Positions 34,101 to 46,100 of a stretch of 64,000 nt of DNA are shown here, in pieces. Both the position numbers and the translations under genes were made by a program. The notes beneath the pieces are model-generated. The model did not search any database, had not been told where the DNA came from, and saw nothing but the letters and a program-made list of their open reading frames with translations. Positions within the stretch are counted from its first letter, which is position 1; each line of letters starts with the position of its first letter. Source of the DNA: Diploscapter coronatus (taxonomy: Eukaryota; Nematoda; Chromadorea; Rhabditida; Rhabditidae); assembly GCA_964036155.1 (NCBI GenBank), contig OZ038422.1, forward strand, positions 61,651,201 to 61,715,200, given 5' to 3'.

Positions 34101-37100
34101 GTAAAATTTCGTACCACACCCCTACGAATTCGGCAAAAAGTGGGTTTCAAATACTCGGGGAGTGGTTCGGTTTCGATATTCTCACGCAAGATATACCGAT
34201 GGGAAAATGAACATTTCAATATTACATCGTTTGATAGTTATCAGTTTGAACATGATATGTCAAAAATTGAAATGAATTAGAAAATACGTTTGATTTGGCA
34301 AATGTGTGACGTAGACTTGGGAAACGATTTTCCCAAGGCTTTTTCAGATCTGAATCTCGGAATCTGGACATTTTATGGGCATTTGAAACAAGACGCGCTA
34401 AATTCGAAATGCGAGATTTTCCTAGATCAAATCTTTTTTCTTCAGTCTTTTTCGCGCATCTTTTATTTGGAATTCATGTATTTTCCATTGATCTTTTTCA
34501 TTTTTAGACTAATTACCCGATAACTAGCTAAATTTATTTAGTTTTCTAATTAAATAATCAGTTATGGTCCAAATGTCAAAACCGCCTCGGCCGAGGCAAA
34601 TCTCTGAACAAATTCGGGCGAAATTGAAATTCTTTGTAAGTCCACAAAGATCTATAAATTGCAAGAAGAAAATCGAAAAAATGCTCATTTTTAGGGTGAC
34701 AATCCTTCTACGAAAATCGGAAGAGAGGAGGAAGGTCGCGTTAAGACCATCACGCCTAATTACAAATTGGGATCTGAGGCGCCGGTAATTTTAAAAATTA
34801 TAATTAGCATAATTCTATAAATTAATGCAAATCTGTTAATTGCTTTTTTCTTGAGAATATTCTAACTTATTGATTTTTAGAGCCATGACTTGGATCTCGG
34901 AAAGTCGGGCTTCTTGCCGAACGAACATGGCGACTATAAAGTCAGTCTTCGCAAGGAGGACTACAAGCTGACCGTTATCGATCCGAAGGTTAGCTTTAAA
35001 AATAGAATTGTCGAAAGGAGCTAAGAAGATAATCTGGAAAAATACTCTAAGATGAACATAGTTTCTAACTTTAAAAGAAATCCTATAATTTGTTTCATAG
35101 TAAACGTGCAGAAATTTACTTTCCGAACTTTTCCTCAGTAAAATTAACGGTGGTGCAAAACTTGTGCTCGCCACTGTATAAAATAGCAAAAGGAAAAGGA
35201 CCGTTTGCTTACAAATACAAACTTTTTTAGCATGTACAAACTGATAAGATACTACTTTTCTAAATTGCAATTAAAATCGACATAAAGTATTCTAGTTAAC
35301 AGTGCTAGCGAGCGAATTAAACATATTTTAGGTAGTCTCGAACGCGAATATGCCATATCTGACTACTGCCATCCCCGAAGCAAAGCGCGCGATGGCTGCG
35401 AATTTCCACAGCGAACACTCGAAACGAAGCTTGATCAAATTGGAACCTTTGGAACAAAGACGATTCAGAGTAAATATCAATTTTCACTTACAATATAAAT
35501 CAACATATATTTGGCATAACATGTAACATAATGTTACACACATCTATCAATCGACTAATAAAACCATATTTTCATTGCTAAAGTTTAACAAAGAGCCATT
35601 ACATTATTTAAAATACGTATTTCGAAGTTAGGCTTTATAAAGATAAAAGATTGAATTGCTAATCAAATATTATAATTGCGATTTGCAGAGTGTGGAAGCT
35701 CGTCCGGTGACGACGAGCAGCTATCTGACTGAGAGCGTGCAGCGGCACAGAGAGATGGAGGAATCCAAACTCAGAGAATATCTCAAGGCAAAAGAGTCCG
35801 AGGTCAATCAGATGTGGAACAAACCGGCTTGGCCTGGACCAAAGGCAAGTTCAATTTCTATGGATTTTGAAAACTTGTTTTAAATCGCACGACATGTGAA
35901 ATAGTGTGGGAAAAGAAGTCCTATCAGCCAATACTCTATCCTAACCATACACTATTTCGCATGTCTTGATGTCGTGTGGTTTCTGAATAGCCGATGTTTT
36001 CCCGTAATAGCTGAAAAGAATTATTATATTGCTTTTCTTCAGAAAGACGACGAGAGCTTGAGAGAACTGGAGCACATCAAGAAGGTTGGTTTGTTTATTT
36101 TTTTAAATCAAGAATATAATCACCGAAAATTTGATTTCAGTCGATCGAAACTCTGCAAAAGGTGAGTTGTCGTTGTTTTTCGACGTTTTTGTCATTTTTG
36201 TGTGTCGTGTGTGTGCCAATCCCGTGCTTGTCCCTCTATGTTGTTGTCCCATTTTTACGGTAGTTAAGACCCACTTTGTGAGTCTATGAAAATGGCAGCT
36301 CTACCGCCATTTGGGAGTGGGCATTTTGAGACATGGGTACCTCTGATCCTTCCCTTCTTCTTATTTCTTCAACTCGGCAGATCCCCAAGCTTCTACTAGC
36401 AGCCTTCTGAGAAGCATCTCGTTTTAATTTGAGATGTGAGTTTTCGTTGATTTTGAGGGTTCGTATATAAAACCAGTATTTTCAACTTTTATATTTTCTA
36501 TTGAAATTCACGTATATGAACTCGAGTTTTTAGTTTGGCCCAGATTTTTTATATTTCAAAAACGATATAAGAATTTCAGCAATGCATATCGCGCACTCAG
36601 TCGCTAGCCGATTTGAGACCGTCACCAAGAGAGTTTGAGAGAAGCAATGCGGTAGGATTATTCCAACTTTTCAAATCATGGTAACTTTCAGAACACGCCC
36701 ATTCCTACCCCAGATCCAGGAAGATTGGTGAAGGCGAGAACCGAAAAATATCTGGAGAACGTTGAAAACTCAAGGAAGATCAAGTCTATGGAGAATCTGG
36801 GTCCGAAGAAGGAGCTCATCGATATGGTGAGAATTTGCGATTAAAAATCCAAGTTCTGGTTGCTAAAGAATTTCGATACCGAGCTAACCGCCGCCGCGCA
36901 AATAATCGGATTTAATTTTAAAATAAGAAGCAAAGAAAGTTCAATATGCGAAAGAGTAATATAATTATCCCAAATTTTACAATAAAGCATAGAAGAGACT
37001 AAGAAATGCCTTAATTACTGATTTCTGACCATATTCCCCCCTCTATTTCTCTGCCGCAACGGCCAAGTAGGTTAGCGAGTATGTTTTGCTCTTTTCTTTC

Positions 37101-40100
37101 TCTTTCGCGTACAGTTTCGAGCCGCCCACTCACGCAGAAATTTTTGTCGAAAATCTCTCTTCTCTCTAACTCTGCAAAGGCTTACCCTTCTCTGTTTACG
37201 CTTCATTCCTTGGCATGCCAAGACTGTCCTTTCTTTATCTTTTCCTGCTCTCTCGATTTTTCTTGATCTCTCGACGTCTCTTTCGTTCTCTGCCTGCTTA
37301 TTTCTCATGATCTATAGATATGTCGTTTTCTCTAACTTATAGATCCTAGAGCTTCTTCTGACTTCCCCAATGCTCCATGCGCGAGTTTTGATTTTTTACC
37401 CCACGTATCTCCACGATTTCAAGAGGCGTAGGTTTATATAGCGTCATGCTCAAATTAGGGTGTAATTGTTAAATTTATCTCTAAAACTATGCTAATTTTG
37501 CCAAATCACAAATTTTTTATTAATTTACTCATTTTTTTTCTATAGATCTTCATTTAGATTTAGGATAGCACAAATTCTATAGTTAAAATAATTTATGTTT
37601 ATTTATAATTTGATCCTAAAATCGATTTTCTTACGCTCAAATATCAGGCCTTCGAGCTGCAAAAGTTACTCTCTGCATGAGATAGTACTGTTTTATCTCT
37701 CTAACTCACTTCATTCCCCTTACTATTTCTTCTTTATTTGTTTCTCTTTTTCTCTCTTCCTACTTTGAAAAAATCTTACTGAGCCCACTGAAGAAGATAT
37801 ATCTTTTTATCATCGTAGATCTGAGAAAGGATACTTTTGAATTATTTTTAGACAAAAACTCAAAAAAATCGATAATTCCAAATGTCCTGTGCCGTATTAT
37901 TCTCGTTTTGCTGATCCATGCTTTATCAAGTAAATTTCAGGGGACATCTTCTCCTCATAACGTCGACCCTCTACATTGGCAGTTGAGAAAGGAATTCCAT
38001 CTCACCCAATACTCGGTTAGTCTTTAAAGTTTTACAGAAATCTCGGTCAGTTGCTTAGTTTTCGAATTTTTCTTCGAGGACCCTAATTTCCAACGTTGTT
38101 TATTTTGAAGATTACCTACTGTAGAATGTTTAGGTTTGTGGGGGTTTGGTATTTTCTTGAATTTCTCAGGGAAAGTATGACGGTTACGCCCAAAAATAAA
38201 CAACACTGTGTAGGAATTTAGAAAGTCAAATTGATTTTTATTAAAGGAAAGATTACCGAAAAAGTTAAAATATTTCGCTTTTTTTAATATAATTTATCAC
38301 TAGACTTTTCTAATCCGTGAACACCCCCGAAGAATTTGCGTTCACTATTTGTGAACGCTCTTATGTTGCGCTGTATTACGAGTGATTATCGTTCGTTCTT
38401 TTTCCCTCGCCTGAGCTCATGCTCCACTGCTAAAAACCCTCGCTATTTCTGCTCGAATGCTAAAATTCCCCTGGTCTCTTTGAGTTTCGTCACGCTTTAG
38501 AGGCCCTGTGTCCCCATGTTTCAAGGGCCCGCGCAGCAGAACATTTGTTATGTTTTCAAAAAGATAAGCACTGATAAGAGACAGAAAATCCCCCCTTTCT
38601 CTTTTTTACCCCTGACCACTTTTGAAAGGTCCCCGCTCTTTAAAATTTCTTCAGACTTTCATTTTGACAATTTCTAGATCGATAATTGTGTCAGGTTCAG
38701 ATATCTTTTTCTCCTGAAATTATTTCTCAGAGATCGATTTTCAGGGTTTAGAAATATCTAATTGGTTAGAATACAGTTCTAACTTTTGCCTATTCTTTCT
38801 TTTCCGCCTCTGTCTTTATCATTATCTTTCCCGACTTCCAAGCTTTTGTTAAGAGTACCTCTGCACACAGTGTTTACTCTTGCGTTTTCTTCATCCCGAA
38901 GCGCCTCTGATTTTTTCTCTCTGATCTCTCAAAAATTTCCTATATTTTTGGTTCTCTGACTTACCCTCTTATAGTTTTTTCGTCTGCGTCTTTGGCCCTC
39001 TTACTTTTCGTCCGAGCCACTCATCAACTAGCAATTATCGATATTTTCCTTTCAAACTATGGATTTTTAAAATACCGTAACATTTTTCCGGAACTTTGGG
39101 TTTCAAAGCGACTTCCTGAGAGACGGTAGTGGCGGCGGGTCGGGAGATCGAAAAATCCAGTGAAGATCGACTTTTTCGAAGACGATCGCCAGTAGACGTT
39201 CAATTTACAACTACCGGAAAAGGGACGCTAAAATTTGAAACAAATGGACCATGGAATATCCCGAGAATTGGCGTGACGATCCGCCCTATTCCGTGAGACG
39301 ACTACGCCAGGCCTATCTAAACCGACTCCAACTCGAACGACAAAAATACCCACCGCTGCCCCCAAAACCCAGATTGAGACCTTTCGGACATAGGCCAACA
39401 AGTTCTTTGCCGTTTATTGAAGAAGTGGAGGAGGTAAATAAATAACGTTGGAAGAAATTTAGCCAGTCGATACTATCATTTCAAATTTTCTCCATGAAAT
39501 CAAAACAATTGGGCGTGATCATCAGAATTTTCTCAAGAGATTGAAACTTTTGAGGGTTTAAAGATTTTTGATCGAGGAGTTTCAGGAGCGTCGTTTAAGT
39601 TGGACCACCACTCAACCAGGCGATCCTTCCTCGTCGTCACCAAATCGCTCCTCGGTTCCTCCTACGAGATCTTCTTCTAACCCACCTCCTCCTCCTCCTC
39701 CTCCCTCTGCACCACCTCCGATTCCGAGCACCGCTCCGCCGGAACTACCCAAATCGAATTTGAGCAGACCTACTTCCAAGTCGCAGGTATCAAATGTTAT
39801 TGTATTAAAGTCGCTTTTTTTAAAATTAAATACAGGGCTAAGTGAAGTTGGAAATAATTTGATCCTTTAGCTGCTCTACCCGCCCGGCAGCACCGAGAAT
39901 ATTGCCAGTGAGAAGAAACCCGCCGAGCGTCCGCCGGAGAAAACCGTCTACGAGAACAAACCCGTCCCGCCGCAGGTCGTCGCCGTTAACGTGAAAGTAC
40001 AAGAGCCCGAGAGGGGAAGGCAGAAGGAGAGACAGGTGACTCAGTTGATAGTTTATAATTTTGGCAGAAATAATGATTTTTGATGATGGTTTATATTTTT

Positions 40101-43100
40101 TTTTTGCAAAAATCAATTTTATCGACTTCAGCCGCCACCCGCTCGGAATCCGGAAGAAGACTATCCGGAACGGTTGATGAGTCCTCCACCTACCCATCAG
40201 CCGAAATCGATACTCAAGCAAGCAGCTTATTCCCAGCAACAATACTACTCACAGCAATACTACGATCCTGAAGAAAGGTGGTTTAAAATGATGAACCGAC
40301 TTTCGGGAAAAAAATGACCATTTTCCAAATTTAGACAGCCCAATCAAACTCAGTCGTTGCCACGCCCATCGCAGTCTCAACCTCACACCATGCGTCCCTC
40401 TAGCGCGACTTTCCAAGAGCTCAGTGAAGAGGAGCGATACCGAATCATGCAGGAAAACCTCCAAAGACATCGACAGTCTAGAGCCACGCCAACTGGACCC
40501 AAGCCACCTGTGGCGTCATTCAATGGACCGTTCTTTAAATTGGAAGAGATCAGCCCAAGGCAGAGGTAGAGATATTCAATTACAGCATAGAAGATGGCTA
40601 ATCATTATTTTCAGGTCCCAATCCGCAGCTCCAAACGGTGCTCACAACGACTACTATGAGCATCGAGAAGAGAGAAGGGACGAATATGGCTACTCGCTTT
40701 CGCACATGAGGAACATATCCGCGTCTGAAGTGGAATTGACCCAGCATAATGCTCCGAGGGTGAAAAAATTGATTGTGAGGTTCCGAATTATTTTACGTTT
40801 TAATTCTAGGATGAGAGAGACAGAAACGTCGTCGTCTGGCCTCCAATCACGCCAACGAAGGAACGATCACGCCCTGCTTCAGTAGCGAAAAATCTTAACG
40901 ACCCAGAAAGAATCGAAGAGTACAAACGGCAAAAGAAGCTGGAAGAGTTTGCCATGAGGAAGCATGATGAGGAGAAGATGAAATCCATGGAGAAGCAGGT
41001 AATAATTTAATATCTAAACTACTTTAGGTTATGTTTTGTTAATTCCAGATCCGAGCAATCCAAATCCAACAGCAGCGTCTCTACGAGCAACAACATGGCG
41101 TGATTTCGCCAGTTCCAATCATGGACTCAATTTCTCCTCAGCCACAACTGCCGCATTACAATCTACACTATCCGCAGCAGGCTGTGGTAAGTAAATTAAA
41201 TATGACTTTTTCAGCTTTATAGTATGGCTATTCATGTATACATTTTAGGACCCCAACGAAGCCCCCTCCCACATGCGAGTGTTCGAGACCAGGCCCATCT
41301 CATCCATGTCGGACTCCAGAGATTTGATCACTCCCGGTGGCACAACCTGGAAGCGGACGTACATCGTCGAGAAGCCTGAGACAGTCGCGAAGAACGAGAT
41401 TTTGACTAGCGAGGAGATCCTGGAGCGTGAGCAATATGAAGTCGACCTGTTGAAGCGACGAGAGGCTTTTGTGGAAAAACCCGAACCACAGCCGGAGATT
41501 AACAGGGTCGGACGACGATGGCAGCCCCCGCCCGATAAGCCGTACGTCTGGCCGACGTTGAGAAGACCCATCTCCGTAGAGCCTGGCATGATGGAGCCTA
41601 TCGATTTTGCGCCCGGTAGAATTTATAGAAATCGACCGATTTAGACAGCCACTTTAGGAGTGCCAAGATCATTAGACGACGGCGAGTACAAATGGGCTCC
41701 AATGGTGAGCGATCCCGGGTTCAAGAAGGAGCGCAAGAACTTCACCCCGACGAACTCACCGCCACACTCTCCAAGAAGAGGTCACGGAACGGGACCGCTG
41801 GATGAGCCCGCTAAACGACAAACCAAATACGTCATTCAGGTAAACTTTCGATTATGAGCTTTTTTCAAAATGGGAGCTTTCAGCCTTCACCAGACGGTAG
41901 CCACAGACCTAAGCCAGCGTTTAAGAAAGAACGACACACTCCGGCTGGAAGCTTCTATCCTCATGCTCCAAATGCGATAAAGGTAAGTTGGGAAGATTTC
42001 TTTTTCGGGAAAATAAGACATTTTAGGTGGTGAAGAAACGACACGCACACATGGCCGCTCAGTCTCAAGGCTTGTTAGCTCCTGCGAATCAAGAAGACGT
42101 TCAAGTTATTCATCAACGAAACTACCACAGGCTTGATCATGGCATGCACGAAGCCAGCCAGAGGAAGGATAGTCAAAGCGAACAGGATTTGAGAAGTAAG
42201 TCAACTACAGTCTTTGTACAGAATCTACGCAGACCAATTCGAATTCAAGAACTTGAAAATGAATGACTTCTTCAGATCTGCCAGACTGGGAGAAAATCTA
42301 CGAACTGCCTCCTCATTCTTCTCAGATTGTCAGCAAGGAGATCCCCAGACATGTCGACGTTAGAAGACGAATGTCCCATTTCGAAGGGTCCATTCAAAAT
42401 TTGGCATCGGCACGACAATCAGTGATGAGAGCTGGAAGCATTGATAGTGTAAGGAAATAAGCAGCTCATTCAAAAAATAAAAACTGATGCTACTTTTTTC
42501 AAATTGATGAGAAGAGAACGCTATGGAACGGCATTATTTTCACACCTCGTCAATTTGAAGGAATGATATTTAATGAAAAGTGCGCTTTAAAAGCCTATTA
42601 TAAAATCCTGAAAAGGTGCTACAAGAATAGCTTTGCGCTTCAAATCTACCCCTCCTGCCTCAATTTTGCCATCCTAAAATAAGTCAGCTTTCCCTTGATT
42701 CCCCTCGGTGTGCAGTGCTTTGAGTACTTATTTCAGCAGGCTTCTCAACCTGTTTATCCAATGCCCGACTACGACCAGGGTCCACACGCAATGGAGCGGC
42801 AGTCGAAAAGAACGCTGAATCGGCCTGATAGTGCCCCGAATCAACACCATCAGCGAAACGAAAATGTAGGGTTTTCAGAAGCTACAGGTAGATAAGATAT
42901 ACGAAATAGCATGGAATGAATGATCTTATGTTATCCTTTCCATATCTTATTTCGTTACGTCTTGTTGCCTTGTGACTTTCAAACTTCTGACGAAATTCCT
43001 GAAAGTGGTATTTTAGATCCCTCGTCGAAATTCCCTAGCCTCGACCAGGGTAGAGACCTCTCCGCCCCATCAAGCTCACCACCATCAACGACGCAGCTCG

Positions 43101-46100
43101 CGTCAGAGTCATTCGAGCACTCGACCTCAGTCGCGAACGACATCCGCAATGGCGCTCAGTCCTCAGGCTCGCAGTGAAACGCCCGGAGCGCAACGGGCTC
43201 GAGCGCACATTGCGAGGGCCACCGCACCGAGTCCGACCCCGTTGTCGTACGAACGATCCAGACCCTACCTGCCTCCCGCCCTGCCACCAGGCTATCGGGT
43301 AGATTAGTACTCCTGAAGATTAGTAGTAACAAACTTCTTTCAGCAATCAGATCCTCCCTCGGATCTTCGAGCTATCTCACCAACACCGGGTCACACTCGT
43401 AGCATGATCCGAACAATGACCGAGTCCGTACAGCGTCTCGCACCAGACGTCGGTACGGGTCCGCATCCGCACCCGCACCCGCACTCTTCGACCAGCTCTC
43501 GAGTCCCGTCTCGCTCCCAATCGCATAGACTCACCAGCCCAACCAATTCGCGCTATCTTTGAGTCGATTGATAAGACTGATAACTTCCTCTGCGTCTTTT
43601 CAAGCCTACTTGTCGTGGGATAGGACAAGATGCCAGAGTTTATGTAGATTTTTCCGTGAAATCCAGCCATAATTTTCTTGAAATTTAGTTCAGGGATTTT
43701 CTTTGTCCATTTAGGAAAAATAATACTTGTTTTAGAGTGAATCTGATATTTTTACAAACGCCCTGCCAACGTTAAAATTCAGTTATGATATTGTTTAGTT
43801 TAATTAAAACTCCTTTCCATATATTCGCCTTTTTATAGGATCTTGTGCGTCGTCTAAAAACGAAATTCTTTCAAATAATCGCTCACTACTGAATTTACAC
43901 CTTATCATTATGAAATGCCTTAAAATTTCGCGTTAATTATGAAAATGTCCATGTTTTGAGAATAATATTTTTCTGTAAATTATTGTGATTTAAATAGAAT
44001 AGTTCATGCTAGAAGTACTTCTTTCTGAACCTCTCTATGCTAACTTTCCATGCCTTGAAATTAGTCTAAATCTATCATAACCTGTCGAAAGTTCTTGGAC
44101 TCGAATATGGGAGCTGTAAAATATGAGGTTAGTTTGGAAATTATTACTCGATTTTAAATAATTACATTTCAGCAGGGAAGGGTCAGAGGTCTAAATTATG
44201 AGAAAAAATCTTGTCAAAAATTATGTTGTGTGTATAATATCAAATCTCAAATATAAAAGTCCACATAATAATTTTTCAGGCTGCCAACGCACCACCAAAG
44301 GTTCGTATTTTTAATCATTTCCCCCAGAAGATGAAAAGTTAAGTTCGAAGTGTGTGAGTATATTCCTCCCAGTCTGTTAATTAGCTAGTACCTGTAATTC
44401 ACCTGCAAAGGCATAATGATTATGGCTAAATGTAATATTTACTGTAAATGCGCTAGAAGACTAATTTTAAATTTCCCTGGAAAAAACGCGAATGTAGCTT
44501 TTCCCTGTAGCCCTCTACCGTAAATGCATAATGCGGAGCTGTTAAAGATTGTACGCTATTTGAAATGGTCCTACTTATGAAATATGTAGCGCAAAGCCAA
44601 GAAATGCATATAATAATGAATTAATGCCGAATTATAAGCATATGTTAGGCTAAATATTGTTTACGACTTGATAAATTAATTAAAATACCCTAAAATGAAT
44701 GTATACGCCAAATATGAGCTTTGCTTTTGCTACAGAACGAAGAACTTGATGAGTTGGGTCGAAAATCCGAAGAATTGCTCGAAAGGTCCCGTGAAAGACG
44801 CGCCGGCTACAAGCTCATCGAGTCGGACATCGTCAAGGAAGGGCCAGAACCTGTACCACAGGCCTTCAAGGTATGTTGATTGATAAAATGCCGTATTTTA
44901 AAGCTGCTATGAGCGAATGTTAATAATTTAGAAAAATAGCGCATATTATTAATATAATTAGAAGAAAATGGAGTTTGAAGATAATTGTTATCGCTTAAAG
45001 GCGCGAACATTGATTATTGTCTCTATATATGTAAATTCAATGTGTAAACATATATCGCTTTAAAACGTGATAAGACAGGCATTTTTATGATGAAAAGTGC
45101 CAAATTTCCTCTCTATTCACACTCAAATACAAACTTTTTAATACTAACGTTTTCGCTATTTTACTCGTCCAAAATACATGTTTTGTCCTGAGATTTTTGG
45201 GGCTACTAATCTAATTATTGTCCAAATTTTGATAATTTCTTTGGAGCGGCAGAATTTCCATCGATTTCATGTCATTTCGCCTCTAGGCTCTATGCGACTA
45301 ATAAATTTAGCTATTTAATGCTGAGCTTTGGATTTCAGGACCAAGTCAGGGAAATGCTGGAATCTCGAAATTCCGTCGACACTGCGACCCAAGACCGAAG
45401 CGGATACGTCACGGTACTCCTTACTAAGCATATTTATACTAATTATAGAATTTCAAGCAAGTTTACGTTCGAATACTTGAAACTTCTATATTTATAATAT
45501 AATAAAAAGCGCTAAAACTGACATTTCATATCTTCCTAACCTTGAAAATTAATGGGGTTTTGAATTTCGCTAAAATTCTGCAACTTTACTGAATTTTGCT
45601 TCTTTGTGTGGTTTGCAGTGGATTTAATTTAATTTTTCATATACTGACAATCAAATGCGAGAACCCAGTTGCGTGCAGTATTTAAAATATCACGTTTGCA
45701 GTATATTCAAGACTTATCGATTAAGCATTATTCAATCGTTTAAAAGTCGATATTATAGTGCTAAAGTATAGTTGAAATTAAACTTCACATGATTATTGGT
45801 TACAATGCATGTCTGCATTGATAAATCAATAATTATATTCCTATAATCTTTGCAAATACAAATAGCGTGTGATTGTGTTAATGCGATTCTGCAGGACGTC
45901 TCGACGACCACCTGGCAATTCTCCCAACAGTCCTTCTCGCCTCGATCCATTGTCAGTGTTAATGGAGCTCGTGAAGACATCATGAAGGTGCAATATTTCG
46001 TACTGCATGATTTTTTCATTAATACCAACACATTTTATATGAATATATTGATGTTCATATTCAATCATATCATTTTACTATAATAATTTTTGCATTATCA

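Noticed and set aside
34562..34635. Reading this exon as an internal exon of the main transcript
   Set aside because: In the phase left by 32312-32470 it contains a stop codon, and the open phase needs a base that exon does not supply.
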